Assembly: GCF_001905345.1 (NCBI RefSeq)
Contig: NZ_LFBV01000002.1
Location: forward strand, 620,001 to 684,000
Source of the DNA: Streptomyces uncialis
Lineage (GTDB): Bacteria; Actinomycetota; Actinomycetes; Streptomycetales; Streptomycetaceae
Length of the DNA stretch: 64,000 nt
Direction: 5' to 3'
Shown here: positions 25,858-35,034 of the stretch, one piece after another
How the letters are laid out: the number at the start of each line of letters is the position of its first letter
How positions within the stretch are numbered: position 1 is the first letter of the stretch
Notes under the pieces: model-generated
What the model was told of the DNA's origin: nothing
Database searches by the model: none
What the model saw: only the letters and a program-made list of their open reading frames with translations
Translations under genes and position numbers: made by a program

Positions 25858-26325
25858 ATGGCAGAACTGACCGAACCCCGCTGGACCCATGTCGCCCTGC
25901 CGGTCAGCGACCTGGACCGGTCGATCGAGTTCTACGAGCGCATCACCCCGTTGGTGCTGGTCACCAAGAACGACGACGACAACGGGCGCGGCGCCTGGCT
26001 GTCGAACAAGGGCCAGGTCGACTCACCGCTGGTCCTGGTCCTGGCCGAGTTCATTCCCGAGGTCGGGGCGCGCTTCGGTATCGAGCCGGGCAAGAAGGTG
26101 ACGACGCTGGCGCCGTTCGCGCACATCGGTATCGAGCTGCCCAACCGTGAGGACGTCGACGCGGTCGCGGCCAAGGCGCGTGAGACGGGCAATCTGCGGT
26201 GGGAGCCGGTGGAGATGGCCGCCCACATCGGGTACATCTGCGCCGTGAACGACCCCGACGGCAACACCATCGAGTTCTCGCACAACCAGAAGGTGTTCTC
26301 GACCATCCAGGAGCTGTGGGGCTGA
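25858..26325 (+). CDS. VOC (glyoxalase/bleomycin-resistance) family protein
   Basis: 155 residues from ATG 25858, with GAGGAGAG upstream. A single vicinal-oxygen-chelate module: WTHVALPVSDLDRSIEFYERI, FAHIGIELPNREDVDAVAAKA and CAVNDPDGNTIEFSHNQ, giving His, His and Glu as likely metal ligands. Could be an isomerase, an extradiol-like dioxygenase or a binding protein. It is 166 bp after the amidohydrolase; that spacer holds a repeated GAAGCGCACCACGC element. A strong terminator follows. Confidence 0.85.
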   Translation: MAELTEPRWTHVALPVSDLDRSIEFYERITPLVLVTKNDDDNGRGAWLSNKGQVDSPLVLVLAEFIPEVGARFGIEPGKKVTTLAPFAHIGIELPNREDVDAVAAKARETGNLRWEPVEMAAHIGYICAVNDPDGNTIEFSHNQKVFSTIQELWG

Positions 26326-26338
26326 GCTTCGGGCACAA

Positions 26339-26374
26339 GGACGCCGGTTCCGCGTGATCGCGGGACCGGCGTCC
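26339..26374. terminator. Bidirectional terminator between VOC gene and permease gene
   Basis: Near-perfect hairpin: GGACGCCGGTTCCGCG, loop TGAT, CGCGGGACCGGCGTCC (one mismatch region in a 16-bp stem). It sits between convergent genes and should serve both. Confidence 0.85.
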
Positions 26375-26396
26375 TCCGTCGTGTGCCCCCGTGCCG

Positions 26397-27311
26397 TCAG
26401 GTCGAACCGCGCAGGAAGGGGCGGCCGAGGGCGGCGGGTTCCCGGTGCTGACCGGCGAACAGCAGCATGGCGAGGAGCGCGAGCAGATACGGGGCCGCGA
26501 CGAGCAGTTGCGGATTGAGGGTGACGCCGAGCGCGGGGAGCGCCAGGCGCATCGCGTCGGCGAGGCCGAAGACCAGACAGCCGAGCAGGGTACGGCCGAG
26601 CCGCCACGCTCCGAAGATCACCGCGGCGATGACGAGGTACCCGCGTCCGGCGGTCATGTTCTGGTTGAACGATCCGACCTCGCCGACCGCGAGATAGGCG
26701 CCGCCGAGTCCGGCCAGCGCGCCGCACCAGAGCAGGGCCTGCCGGCGCCGTGCGTTGACCTTGATGCCCGCGACATCGGCGGCCTGCGGGTTCTCCCCCA
26801 CCGCCCGCAGTTCCAGGCCCCAGCGGCTGCGCTGCACCAGCCACCAGGTGAGCGGCACCAGCAGGATCAGCAGATAGGCGGGCCAGCGTACGGAGAACAG
26901 CGGTGCGCCGATGAGCGGGATGTCCCGCAGCAGCGGGATCGACAGCGTCCCGACCTGGTGCGAGGCGAACTGCTTCGTCGTGATCAGGTAGCTCGTCAGT
27001 CCGAGCGCCAGCGCGCTGAGCACCAGGCCGACGACGAAGGTGTTGATCTGGGCCCGGTGGGAGAGATTGCCGTGCACGAAGCCGATGACCAGGCCGGTCA
27101 GGACGCCGACGGCGAGGCCCGTCGTGGCGCTGCCCGTGGCGCTCGCGGTGGCGACCGAGGTGAACGCGGCGCCGAGCATCATCGCCTCGACGGAGATGTT
27201 CATCGCTCCGGCGCGCTGGGCCAGGTACTCCCCACAGGCGGCGAACGCCAGCGGCACGGTCAGCCGGACCCCGCTCGCCAGAATGGTGCTGGTGCTGTCC
27301 AGGACACTCAC
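26397..27311 (-). CDS. ABC importer permease (BMP/nucleoside type), second subunit
   Basis: About 304 residues from a GTG at 27311 that overlaps the stop of the other permease (GTGA). BPD_transp_2 family: roughly eight to ten hydrophobic helices, with the conserved segments LAQRAGAMNISVEAMMLGAAF, GENPQAADVAGIKV and GAWRLGRTLLGCLVFGLAD. This fold serves nucleoside, ribose and branched amino-acid importers. It is the last gene of a four-gene importer operon. Confidence 0.9.
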   Translation of the reverse strand: MSVLDSTSTILASGVRLTVPLAFAACGEYLAQRAGAMNISVEAMMLGAAFTSVATASATGSATTGLAVGVLTGLVIGFVHGNLSHRAQINTFVVGLVLSALALGLTSYLITTKQFASHQVGTLSIPLLRDIPLIGAPLFSVRWPAYLLILLVPLTWWLVQRSRWGLELRAVGENPQAADVAGIKVNARRRQALLWCGALAGLGGAYLAVGEVGSFNQNMTAGRGYLVIAAVIFGAWRLGRTLLGCLVFGLADAMRLALPALGVTLNPQLLVAAPYLLALLAMLLFAGQHREPAALGRPFLRGST

Positions 27312-28486
27312 GCGGCCGCCTTCGTCTTGATCGGGACAACGGACAGGGGGGACGGCGTCGGCGGTGCGGCGCCGCGACGCCCGCGGAAGAGACCGACGAG
27401 GACGGGCGGCGCGACGAACGCGAGGACGAGCAGCGCCTTGACGATGTCCACGAGGTAGTAGGGCACCCCGGTGGCGGAGAGGAAGTCGCCGCCCGCGCGC
27501 AGCACGGCGAACCCGAACGCCACCGGGATCGCGATCAGGGGCCGGTTGCGCGCGACGAGCGCGACGAGCAGGCCGTCCCAGCCGACGTTGTCCGAGAGTC
27601 CGGGCTGGAGCCGGTTGGGGCTGACCGGGCTGGCGAGCAGCAGTCCTCCGGCCAGGCCCGCGAAGGCGCCCGACAGTGCCAGGGTGAAGCCGCCGAGCGC
27701 GGCCACCCGGACACCGGTGTGCTTGGCCGTCAGCGGGTTGAGTCCGACCATCCGGACCCGGAAGCCCCACCGGCTGCGGGTCAGGACCAGCGCGACACCG
27801 ACCGCGGCGAGGAGTGCGAGGAACAGTCCCGCGTTGAGCTGGAGCGACGGGTACTGCCCGAAGCCGGAGAGCAGGGCGCCCGCGGGCAGGGGGTTGGACT
27901 GCGCGTCGGCGATGCCCGAGGAGCCCTGGGCGCTCTCCTGGAGCCATGGGGTGCTGACGGCGAACGTGACGAGTTGGATGGCGAGGAACGTCATCAGCAG
28001 GGTGCTCACCACGACGTTGACGCCGCGGAAGCGGTACATCAGGGCGCTGAGCGCGGCCCAGGCGCCACCGCCGACCGCCGCGGCGGCCATCACCACGACG
28101 ACGAGCGCCGGTCCGGGCACGGCCAGCCGCAGCCCGACCCAGGCGCCGACCAGGCCGCCGACGAGTACCTGGCCCTCCTGTCCGATGCTGAACGTTCCGG
28201 CGGACGCGCAGATGCACGCGCCGACCGCCACCAGCAGCAGCGGGGCGGCGTTGAGCAGCGTCGTCGTCCATCCGGCGGTGTTGGCCAGGCTCCCGGTCCA
28301 GATGGCGGACAGCGAGGCGCTCGGGGAGGCGCCGTTCATCGTGAGCAGCAGCGCGGACACCCCGAGGGCGACGGCGACGAGGGCGAGGGTGACGCCCGCC
28401 GTCAGCCGGTCGTCGGGCCCCGGGCGGAGCCGGGCGAGGAGGCGCCGGGCGAGGTCGTCCGGTGCCGTCGGTGAGGCGGCCTTCAC
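27308..28486 (-). CDS. ABC importer permease (BMP/nucleoside type), first subunit
   Basis: About 392 residues from a GTG at 28486 overlapping the ATPase stop. Long polytopic protein with about ten membrane segments and the conserved FSIGQEGQVLVGGLVGAWVG and MVGLNPLTAKHTGVRV motifs that mark the nucleoside-importer branch (as in BmpA/Nup systems). It forms the membrane channel together with the following permease. The C-terminal tail is Pro/Arg-rich. Confidence 0.9.
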   Translation of the reverse strand: MKAASPTAPDDLARRLLARLRPGPDDRLTAGVTLALVAVALGVSALLLTMNGASPSASLSAIWTGSLANTAGWTTTLLNAAPLLLVAVGACICASAGTFSIGQEGQVLVGGLVGAWVGLRLAVPGPALVVVVMAAAAVGGGAWAALSALMYRFRGVNVVVSTLLMTFLAIQLVTFAVSTPWLQESAQGSSGIADAQSNPLPAGALLSGFGQYPSLQLNAGLFLALLAAVGVALVLTRSRWGFRVRMVGLNPLTAKHTGVRVAALGGFTLALSGAFAGLAGGLLLASPVSPNRLQPGLSDNVGWDGLLVALVARNRPLIAIPVAFGFAVLRAGGDFLSATGVPYYLVDIVKALLVLAFVAPPVLVGLFRGRRGAAPPTPSPLSVVPIKTKAAA

Positions 28487-30042
28487 GCGGCCTCACCGCC
28501 CACGAGCATGCCGAGGCGTTCGGGGGTCGCCTCGGAGGCGGGGAGCGCTCCGGTGATCCGCCCCGCGGAGATCACCACGATCCAGCCGGCAAGGGCCATG
28601 ACTTCCTCCAGTTCGGTGGAGACCAGCAGCACCCCGACGCCTTCCTCGGCGGCCCCGCGCAGTCGGGAGTACATGTCCTCGATGGCACCGACGTCGAGCC
28701 CGTGGGTGGGCTGCGCGGCCACCAGGACGCGGGTGCCGCCGGACAGTTCCCGGGCGAGCACGACCCGTTGCTGGTTGCCGCCGGAGAGGCTGCGCACCGG
28801 CGCGTCCAGCGAGGGCGTGACGATATGGAACTCGTCCGCGAGGCGCCGGGCGCGGGCGAGCATCGCGCGCCGCCGCAGCAGGAACCGGCCGCTGACCTTG
28901 TCCAGCGACTTCATCGTCAGGTTCTCGGCGACGCTCATGTCGAGGACGACGCCGCTGTGGTGCCGGTCCTCCGGCACGATGCCGAGTCCGGCCTTCGACA
29001 GCGCGCCGGGCCGGGACAGGTCGACCCGGCTCCCGGCGACCTCGACGGTGCCGCCGGTCGGTACGACCAGCCCGGCGAGGACTTCGCCGAGCGCCGCCTG
29101 GCCGTTGCCCTCGACTCCGTAGAGGGCGACGATCTCGCCCGCGCCCACGGTCAGCTCGACCTCGTCGAGAACCCTGACCCCGCCCTGGACGACGGTGAGT
29201 CCGGCGAGGCGCAGTACGGGCCGAAGTTCCTCCCGCGGTCCTCCCCCGCCTGTTTCGGCGGCCCGCGGCACCGGCAGCAGGCCGAGGGCCGCGCCTTCCT
29301 CGCCCAGCGACACCTCACGGCCCACCATCCGCCGGGCGAGCAACTGCGGGGTGGTCTCGGCGGTGACCGCCCGGAAGGCGACCGCGCCCTTGCGCAGGAC
29401 GGTCACCCGGTCCGTCGCCTGGGCGATCTCGGCGAGTTTGTGGCTGATGAGGATGACGGCGCGGCCCTCCTCCCGCACCACGCGGCCGAGCACGTCGAAC
29501 AGCTCCCGCGACTCGGCCTGGGTCAGTACCGAGGTGGGTTCGTCCAGGATCAGGATCTGGGGGTCGCGCCGCAGGCACTTGACCAGCTCGACCCGCTGCC
29601 GCTCGCCGGCCGAGAGTCCGTCGACGCGTGCCTCGGGGTCGATCGGCAGTCCGTACCGCGCGGAGACCTCGGCGATACCGGCGCAGACGGCCTGTTTGTT
29701 GACCTTGCCGGTGTCGCCGAGCGCCACGTTCTCCCATACGGTCAGCCCGTTGATGAGGCTGAAGTGCTGGTGGACCATGCCGATGCCGCGTTCGGCCGCT
29801 TCCTGCGGGCTGTCCAGCGCGATCTCCTCACCGCGCACCAGGACGGTGCCGGTGTCGCGCCGGACGAGCCCGAGCAGGACCTTCATGAGGCTGGACTTGC
29901 CGGCCCCGTTCTCGCCCAGGAGTCCATGGATCTCGCCGGCGTCGACCCTGAGGTCCACGGCGTCGCAGGCCGTGACCGGCCCGTAGGACTTGGTGATGCC
30001 ACGCAGTTCGAGAAGCGGAACCGCTGAGGTCGTCGGTGTCAT
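28483..30042 (-). CDS. ABC importer ATPase with two nucleotide-binding domains
   Basis: About 519 residues from ATG 30042, preceded by GAGGAAG. The first domain has a full Walker A (GLLGENGAGKSSLMK), Q-loop VHQHFS, signature LSAGERQRVELVK and Walker B ILILDEPTSVL. The second domain has the degenerate Walker A YGVEGNGQAALGE, signature LSGGNQQRVVLARE and VAAQPTHGLDVG. This double-domain form is that of sugar/nucleoside importers. It lies between the binding protein and two permeases. Confidence 0.93.
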   Translation of the reverse strand: MTPTTSAVPLLELRGITKSYGPVTACDAVDLRVDAGEIHGLLGENGAGKSSLMKVLLGLVRRDTGTVLVRGEEIALDSPQEAAERGIGMVHQHFSLINGLTVWENVALGDTGKVNKQAVCAGIAEVSARYGLPIDPEARVDGLSAGERQRVELVKCLRRDPQILILDEPTSVLTQAESRELFDVLGRVVREEGRAVILISHKLAEIAQATDRVTVLRKGAVAFRAVTAETTPQLLARRMVGREVSLGEEGAALGLLPVPRAAETGGGGPREELRPVLRLAGLTVVQGGVRVLDEVELTVGAGEIVALYGVEGNGQAALGEVLAGLVVPTGGTVEVAGSRVDLSRPGALSKAGLGIVPEDRHHSGVVLDMSVAENLTMKSLDKVSGRFLLRRRAMLARARRLADEFHIVTPSLDAPVRSLSGGNQQRVVLARELSGGTRVLVAAQPTHGLDVGAIEDMYSRLRGAAEEGVGVLLVSTELEEVMALAGWIVVISAGRITGALPASEATPERLGMLVGGEAA

Positions 30043-30071
30043 CGCTGATCTTCCTCGTGGGTGTCGGCACG

Positions 30072-31160
30072 TCAGCCGAGTCGCTCGACCTCGGCCGCCG
30101 CGTCGATCTCCTTGCTGCCGATCTTCTTGATGAACTGGGCCAGCCGCTGGTCCTCGTCGCCCTGGGCGTCGCATATCTTGACGGTGGGATAGGGGTCGAC
30201 GCCCAGCTGCCATACGCGGGTCGTGCCCATCTTCAGGTTGTTCGCGGCGAACTCCTCCAGCCCGGCGCGGAAGTAGTCGCCGGGGCTGAACAGCACCGAG
30301 ATGTCGAACTTCGGGCTCGCCGAGGCGCACCGGTCGGTGCCCGGGGTGAGGGTCAGCGCACCGCCGGAGTTCGCCAGCTTCGCCGAGGCGTCGGTCGCGC
30401 CGCCGAGGTAGGGGTAGATGACCTTGACGCCCTGGTTGAGCTGCGCCTGGGTGGCTTCCTTGGCCTTCGCGGAGTCGTTGAAGTCGCCGGTGTAGGTGGT
30501 CGTCAGGGTGGCCTTCGGGACGATCTCCCGGACTCCGGCGAGGAAGGCGGTGGCGGCGGCGACGCTGTAGTCGGCCTTGATGCCGGTGATGAAGCCCGCC
30601 TTGGTGTGTCCGGCCGCCTTCATCCGCAGGCCCGCGGCGTAACCGGCGACGAGCATGGACTGCTCGGGGTCGTCGGTGGACAGCAGGATCTTCGGGGTCT
30701 GATCGATGTTGGCCTGCATCGGGACGTACCAGGCGCTCTTCCCGCAGACCGGCTCCTCCGAGGCGGGGATGGCGGTCTTGAGCTCGCTCGCGCCGATCGC
30801 GACCAGGTCGACCTTCTGCTGGCACAGCGCGCGTGCCGCGGTGAGCGCGTCACTCGGCGGTACGCTGCCGCGTTTGACGACCGTCCAGCCCTGCTCCTTG
30901 GCGAAGGCGTCCGCCGAGTCGACGAAACTCTGGTAGTAGCCGCGGTCGTTGATGTCGCCGGGGCTGAGGACACCGATGACGACCTTGCCGTCGCCGTTGA
31001 CATCGGGCTGCTTGAGGCCGGGGGCGCTGCCGCCCTTCGCCGCGGGGGTCGCGCCGGGCGCGGTCGCCGCGTTGTCGGCGCAGCCGGACAGCGCGAGGGC
31101 CGTCGTCAGGGCGAGGCCGGCCGCGGCCCCGCGACGCAGGAGCGTGCTGTGTCGGGTCAT
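30072..31160 (-). CDS. BMP-family substrate-binding lipoprotein
   Basis: About 362 residues from ATG 31160, preceded by GAAGGA. A lipoprotein signal peptide ends in the lipobox LSGC near residue 26. The mature protein starts with a Gly/Ala/Pro linker, then VVIGVLSPGDINDRGYYQSFVDSADAFAKEQGW, typical of the basic membrane protein (BMP, PnrA-like) family; most characterised members bind purine nucleosides. It leads the importer operon, with operator-like site C about 250 bp upstream. The ligand may be a nucleoside-like or aromatic N-heterocycle. Confidence 0.9.
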   Translation of the reverse strand: MTRHSTLLRRGAAAGLALTTALALSGCADNAATAPGATPAAKGGSAPGLKQPDVNGDGKVVIGVLSPGDINDRGYYQSFVDSADAFAKEQGWTVVKRGSVPPSDALTAARALCQQKVDLVAIGASELKTAIPASEEPVCGKSAWYVPMQANIDQTPKILLSTDDPEQSMLVAGYAAGLRMKAAGHTKAGFITGIKADYSVAAATAFLAGVREIVPKATLTTTYTGDFNDSAKAKEATQAQLNQGVKVIYPYLGGATDASAKLANSGGALTLTPGTDRCASASPKFDISVLFSPGDYFRAGLEEFAANNLKMGTTRVWQLGVDPYPTVKICDAQGDEDQRLAQFIKKIGSKEIDAAAEVERLG

Positions 31161-31407
31161 GTGCGTGGTTCCTTCGCTGGGTGGCACCGCCCTGTCGAGG
31201 CGGTCGTGGCGGCGGGGACGGGACGGTGGTCGGTCGACGGGTTCGGTGCTTCGTCGGGCTCGGCGCGGTGGACGCGCTTCCGGCGAAGGCGACGGTGTCG
31301 CGCGGTCCGCTCATCGGTTCCGGGACATCCAGCGGGAACACGGCCTCGGGCCGCCGGAATCGGGCTGCGCCATGGCTCGCACCGCGCAGCCTCCCACCCT
31401 TGGGTGT

Positions 31408-31440
31408 CTCGCATTGTGAGGCGATGGAACGTATTGCGAG
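31408..31440. promoter_or_regulatory. Operator-like paired boxes, site C
   Basis: CTCGCATTGTGAG (31408-31420), a near-perfect dyad, and AACGTATTGCGAG (31428-31440), centres 20 bp apart. It lies upstream of the BMP importer operon and is the clearest copy of the motif. Confidence 0.7.
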
Positions 31441-32297
31441 GTACTCTGACCGTCGCCGCCCAGTGCTGTCAACGCTCCTGCGCCACATCTTCGATTCGCC
31501 GGCGCTTCGTCCGTCCGCAGGCGGACGGGCCGGGTGACGGCGGTCGGGGACGGTCCCGGCGGGCCGTGTCCGCCGGGCCGCGCGGCGGCCACCACGACGG
31601 GCGGGCGGGACGGTGGTCCGCGTCCGGCCGGCGGGTGCGGAGCGGCGAACGGATGCCGGTTCGTCGTCCGGCCCGCCCGCGCGAGGGTGGCCGGGGGTTC
31701 AGCGCGCGGCCGGGGAGGGGGGTACCGGGTCAGTGGTCGGTCGGCGTCGGCTCGTCATCGCCGTACGGGGGCCGTCCGTCATCGCCGCGCGGGTGCCGAC
31801 AGCCGGTCGTTCAGCGGCGAGCGGGTGACGGGTCGGTCGGCGTCGGCTCGTCATCGCCGCGCGGCGGGCGGCCGTTCGGCGGCGAGCGGGCGCCGGCCGA
31901 CGGCCCGCGAGCAGGTCGCGGGGCCGGGAACGCCGGATTCGGTTCCGTCGAGGTGGCGGGAGGCCCAGCGACCGCGCCCAGGAGGCATTCGACGGTGGCG
32001 TCGGCCGTACGCGCGAATCACCGTACGCGCGGACTACCGGGGCCGCCGGTCAGCGGCACACCGGGCGCTGTCGTCACCGAGCGCTGTCGTCACCGGGAGG
32101 TGTGATCGCCATGCGCTGTCGTCACCGGCCGCCGTGGTCACCCCGCGCAAGGGCAACGCCGAGGCGCCGAGGCGCACCAGGGGCGCGCCTCGGCGGACAG
32201 GGGGCACCTACCGGTCGGCCCGTGAGGTGTGCGGAGCGCGGCCGGGCGCGCGGCGCCGCAGCGCAACGACTCCGGCCGATGCCGACGGTGTCCGGTC
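31441..32297. other. Gene-free region between importer and aldehyde dehydrogenase genes
   Basis: About 860 bp in which no frame shows consistent start, ribosome site and codon use. It holds a perfect 29-bp direct repeat (31735-31763 and 31831-31859, starting GGTCGGTCGGCGTCGG), extra partial copies with GTCATCGCCG, and three copies of GCGCTGTCGTCACCG between about 32065 and 32130. It may be remnant or structural DNA. The ALDH stop lies at its right end. Confidence 0.6.
31735..31859. repeat. 29-bp direct repeat, 96 bp apart
   Basis: Two identical 29-base copies at 31735-31763 and 31831-31859; a shorter copy of their 3' part (GTCATCGCCG) lies between them. No CRISPR-like regular spacing is present. 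Confidence 0.8.
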
Positions 32298-33746
32298 TCA
32301 ACGGTCCAGCAGTCGGATGGCCACGCCCTTCTCCTGGGTGTACTCGCGCAGTGCCGCGTACCCGCCGCCCCTGCTGAAGCCGCTGTCCTTCTGCATGTTG
32401 AAGGGGAAGCCGATCACTCCCGCGTCGTGGAACTGGTTGACCGTCACCTGCCCGGAGCGGACGTCCTTCGCGAGCCGCAGCGCCCGGGAGATGTCGTTGG
32501 TCCAGATGCAGGCCAGCAGACCGAAGTCCGTCGCGTTCATCAGCGCGGTCGCCTCGGCGGTGTCGCGGAACGACTGCACGGCGAGGACCGGCCCGAAGAC
32601 CTCCTCGCGGGCGACGCGCATGTTCGCGTCGACACGGTCGTACACGGTCGGCCGGACGAACCACCCCTCCCCGGTGGGCGCGCCACCGGTGACGAGGCGG
32701 GCGCCCTCGCGGGGCGCTTCTTCGAGGAAGCCGCTGACGCGGGCGAACTGCGCGGCGCTGACCAGCGGCCCCATGTCCGGATCGGCGTCCCAGGGACCGG
32801 ATTTGACAGCGGCCATGGCAGCGGCGACCCGCTCCACGACCTCGTCGTGCACCGAGGCGTCCACGAGCAGCCGGGCACCGGCGTAGCAGTTCTGGCCCGC
32901 GTTCTCCGTGATGGAGGTGACGATCGCGGGGATCGCCGTGTCGAGGTCGGCGTCGGCGAGGAGCACGTTCGGTGACTTGCCGCCGAGTTCCAGTTTCACC
33001 GGGACGAGGTTCCGCGCCGCGGCCGTCATGATCGCCCGTCCGGTGGCGGTGGAGCCGACAAAGCTGATGTGGTCGACGCCCGGATGCGAGGTGAGCGCGA
33101 CGCCCGCCTCGGGGCCGAGGCCCGTCACGACGTTGACCACCCCCGGCGGGAAGCCCGCGCGGTGGGCGAGCGCGGCGAGCGCGAACGGGGCCAGCGGCGC
33201 GATCTCGGACGGCTTGAGGACGACCGTGTTGCCCGCGGCGAGCGCGGGCGCGACGTTCGCGGCGGTGAGCACGGCGGGGACGTTCCAGGGGATGATCACC
33301 GCGCACACGCCGTACGGCTCGGGGACCGTGTAGCCCAGGTAGTCGGGGCCGCGGGTGGGCAGGGTGACGCCGGTGAGCTTGTCGGCCGCGCCCGCGAAGT
33401 AGTCGACGATGCCGTGGGCGATGTACATGTTCGTCCGGCCCCCGGACAGTGGTTTGCCCACGTCCCGTGCCTCGACGGCCGCGAGGGCCTCGACCTCGGC
33501 GATGATCAGGTCGGCCCAGCGCCGGAGCAGCGCCCCGCGTTCGCTCGGGTTGGTCGCCGCCCAGCCGGGGAAGGCGCGGCGCGCCGCGGTGACCGCGTCG
33601 TCGACGTCGTCGCCGCCCGCCCGGGCCACCTCGGTGATCACCTGCCGGGTGGCCGGATCGAGGACGTCCAGGGTGCCCCCGTCGCGGGCCGCGACCCACT
33701 CGCCGTCGATGAAGTGCTGGGAAGGAGGGAAGTCAACAGCCGCCAT
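32298..33746 (-). CDS. Aldehyde dehydrogenase
   Basis: About 482 residues from ATG 33746; a GTG at 33773 is in frame but falls in operator-like site D. Complete ALDH: VIIPWNVPAVLTAANVAPAL, GSTATGRAI, general-base Glu in LELGGKSPN, catalytic Cys in NAGQNCYAGAR, EEVFGPVLAV. The C-terminus (NQFHDAGVIGFPFNMQKDSGF) resembles betaine/benzaldehyde-type enzymes. It is divergent from the ADH and should take the aldehyde made by that enzyme to an acid. No clear ribosome site is seen before the ATG. Confidence 0.9.
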   Translation of the reverse strand: MAAVDFPPSQHFIDGEWVAARDGGTLDVLDPATRQVITEVARAGGDDVDDAVTAARRAFPGWAATNPSERGALLRRWADLIIAEVEALAAVEARDVGKPLSGGRTNMYIAHGIVDYFAGAADKLTGVTLPTRGPDYLGYTVPEPYGVCAVIIPWNVPAVLTAANVAPALAAGNTVVLKPSEIAPLAPFALAALAHRAGFPPGVVNVVTGLGPEAGVALTSHPGVDHISFVGSTATGRAIMTAAARNLVPVKLELGGKSPNVLLADADLDTAIPAIVTSITENAGQNCYAGARLLVDASVHDEVVERVAAAMAAVKSGPWDADPDMGPLVSAAQFARVSGFLEEAPREGARLVTGGAPTGEGWFVRPTVYDRVDANMRVAREEVFGPVLAVQSFRDTAEATALMNATDFGLLACIWTNDISRALRLAKDVRSGQVTVNQFHDAGVIGFPFNMQKDSGFSRGGGYAALREYTQEKGVAIRLLDR

Positions 33747-33770
33747 GGAGGGAACATTGACCGACCCCGT

Positions 33771-33803
33771 CACGCATGTCAATATGCAGTCTCGCTTTGT
33801 GAG
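33771..33803. promoter_or_regulatory. Operator-like paired boxes, site D
   Basis: CACGCATGTCAAT (33771-33783) and CTCGCTTTGTGAG (33791-33803), centres 20 bp apart, in the 73-bp region between the divergent ALDH and ADH genes. On the minus strand a TTGACA overlaps the first box. It could control both directions. Confidence 0.68.
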
Positions 33804-33819
33804 GTACTGAGGAGGCACT

Positions 33820-34902
33820 GTGCGCGCCACCGCCGCTCTGCTGGAGCAGCCCGGAGAGCCCTTCGTCCTGACCGATGTGGACCTGGACGAGCCCCGCCCG
33901 GACGAGGTGCTCGTCCGGGTCGCCGCCGTCGGCGTCTGCGGTACCGACCTGGAGTTCGCGGGCTTCTTCCCCACGCCCGCGCTGCTCGGGCACGAGGGGG
34001 CGGGCGTCGTCGAGAAGGTCGGCGCGCATGTCACCTCCGTACGGCCGGGCGACCATGTCGCGATGTCCTTCGCGTCCTGCGGCAGCTGCGCGCTGTGCCG
34101 CACGGGCTCGCCCGCCTACTGCCGTGGCTTCGACGCGCTGAACTTCTCCGGCCGCCGGCCCGACGGCTCCACCGCGGTGACCCACGGGGGACGGGAGGTC
34201 AACGCCCACTTCCTCGGGCAGTCGTCGTTCGCCGACCATGTCGTCGCGCCGGAGCGGGCGGTCGTCAGGATCGACGCGTCGTACGACCTGCTGCGCGCCG
34301 GACCTTTCGGCTGCGGCTTCCAGACCGGGGCCGGCGGTGTGTTCAATGTGCTGCGACCGCGTCCCGGCGCGTCGATCGCGGTCTTCGGGGCGGGGGCCGT
34401 CGGGGTGTCCGCCGTCATCGCCGCCTCGCTGAGCGGCTGCAAGGTCGTCGCCGCCGTCGATGTGAACCCGGCCAAGCTGGAGGCGGCCCGCGGCTTCGGC
34501 GCCACGCACGGCGTCGACTCCTCGGCCGGGGGGACCGCCGAGCAACTGGCCGCCCTGGTCCCGGAGGGGTTCGACTTCGTGATCGACACGACCGGGCGCG
34601 AGGACGTCCTGCGCACCGCGGTGGAGGCGCTGGGGCCGCTCGGCCGCGCCGGTGTCATCGGCGTCGGCCCGAGCGAGTCGATGAGCTTCGACTGGCGCAG
34701 CATCCTCAACGGGCGCACGGTCACCGGCATCGTCGCCGGGTCCAGTGTGCCGCAGCTGTTCCTGCCGGAGCTGCTGGAGCTCAACGCCGAGGGCCGGTTC
34801 CCGGTCGAGAAGATGATCACCTACTTCCCGTTCGAGCAGATCAACGAGGCCGTCGCGGCGGTCCGGTCCGGCTCGGTCGGCAAGGCCGTACTGACCTTCT
34901 GA
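33820..34902 (+). CDS. Zinc-dependent aryl-alcohol dehydrogenase
   Basis: 360 residues from GTG 33820, with GAGGAGG four bases upstream. The same XylB-type MDR family as the gene at 6052-7146: catalytic zinc GVCGTDLEF and GHEGAGVVEK, structural zinc CGSCALCRTGSPAYC, GPFGCGFQTGAGGVFN and the Rossmann motif VFGAGAVGVSAV. It probably oxidises a benzylic or similar alcohol to an aldehyde. It lies upstream of the P450 gene (132-bp gap) and opposite an ALDH, so alcohol, aldehyde and acid steps lie together. Confidence 0.9.
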   Translation: MRATAALLEQPGEPFVLTDVDLDEPRPDEVLVRVAAVGVCGTDLEFAGFFPTPALLGHEGAGVVEKVGAHVTSVRPGDHVAMSFASCGSCALCRTGSPAYCRGFDALNFSGRRPDGSTAVTHGGREVNAHFLGQSSFADHVVAPERAVVRIDASYDLLRAGPFGCGFQTGAGGVFNVLRPRPGASIAVFGAGAVGVSAVIAASLSGCKVVAAVDVNPAKLEAARGFGATHGVDSSAGGTAEQLAALVPEGFDFVIDTTGREDVLRTAVEALGPLGRAGVIGVGPSESMSFDWRSILNGRTVTGIVAGSSVPQLFLPELLELNAEGRFPVEKMITYFPFEQINEAVAAVRSGSVGKAVLTF

Positions 34903-35034
34903 ACCGTCTTCCACGAACCGTTGTCAAGCTCGGCGGCCGCGCCTTAGGGTGACCGACACCGCTGAGGCAGCTGACATCCGGTGGCGCGGCCGGACAACAC
35001 CGCGCACAGTCACGAGCACGTGGAGCGTGCCACC

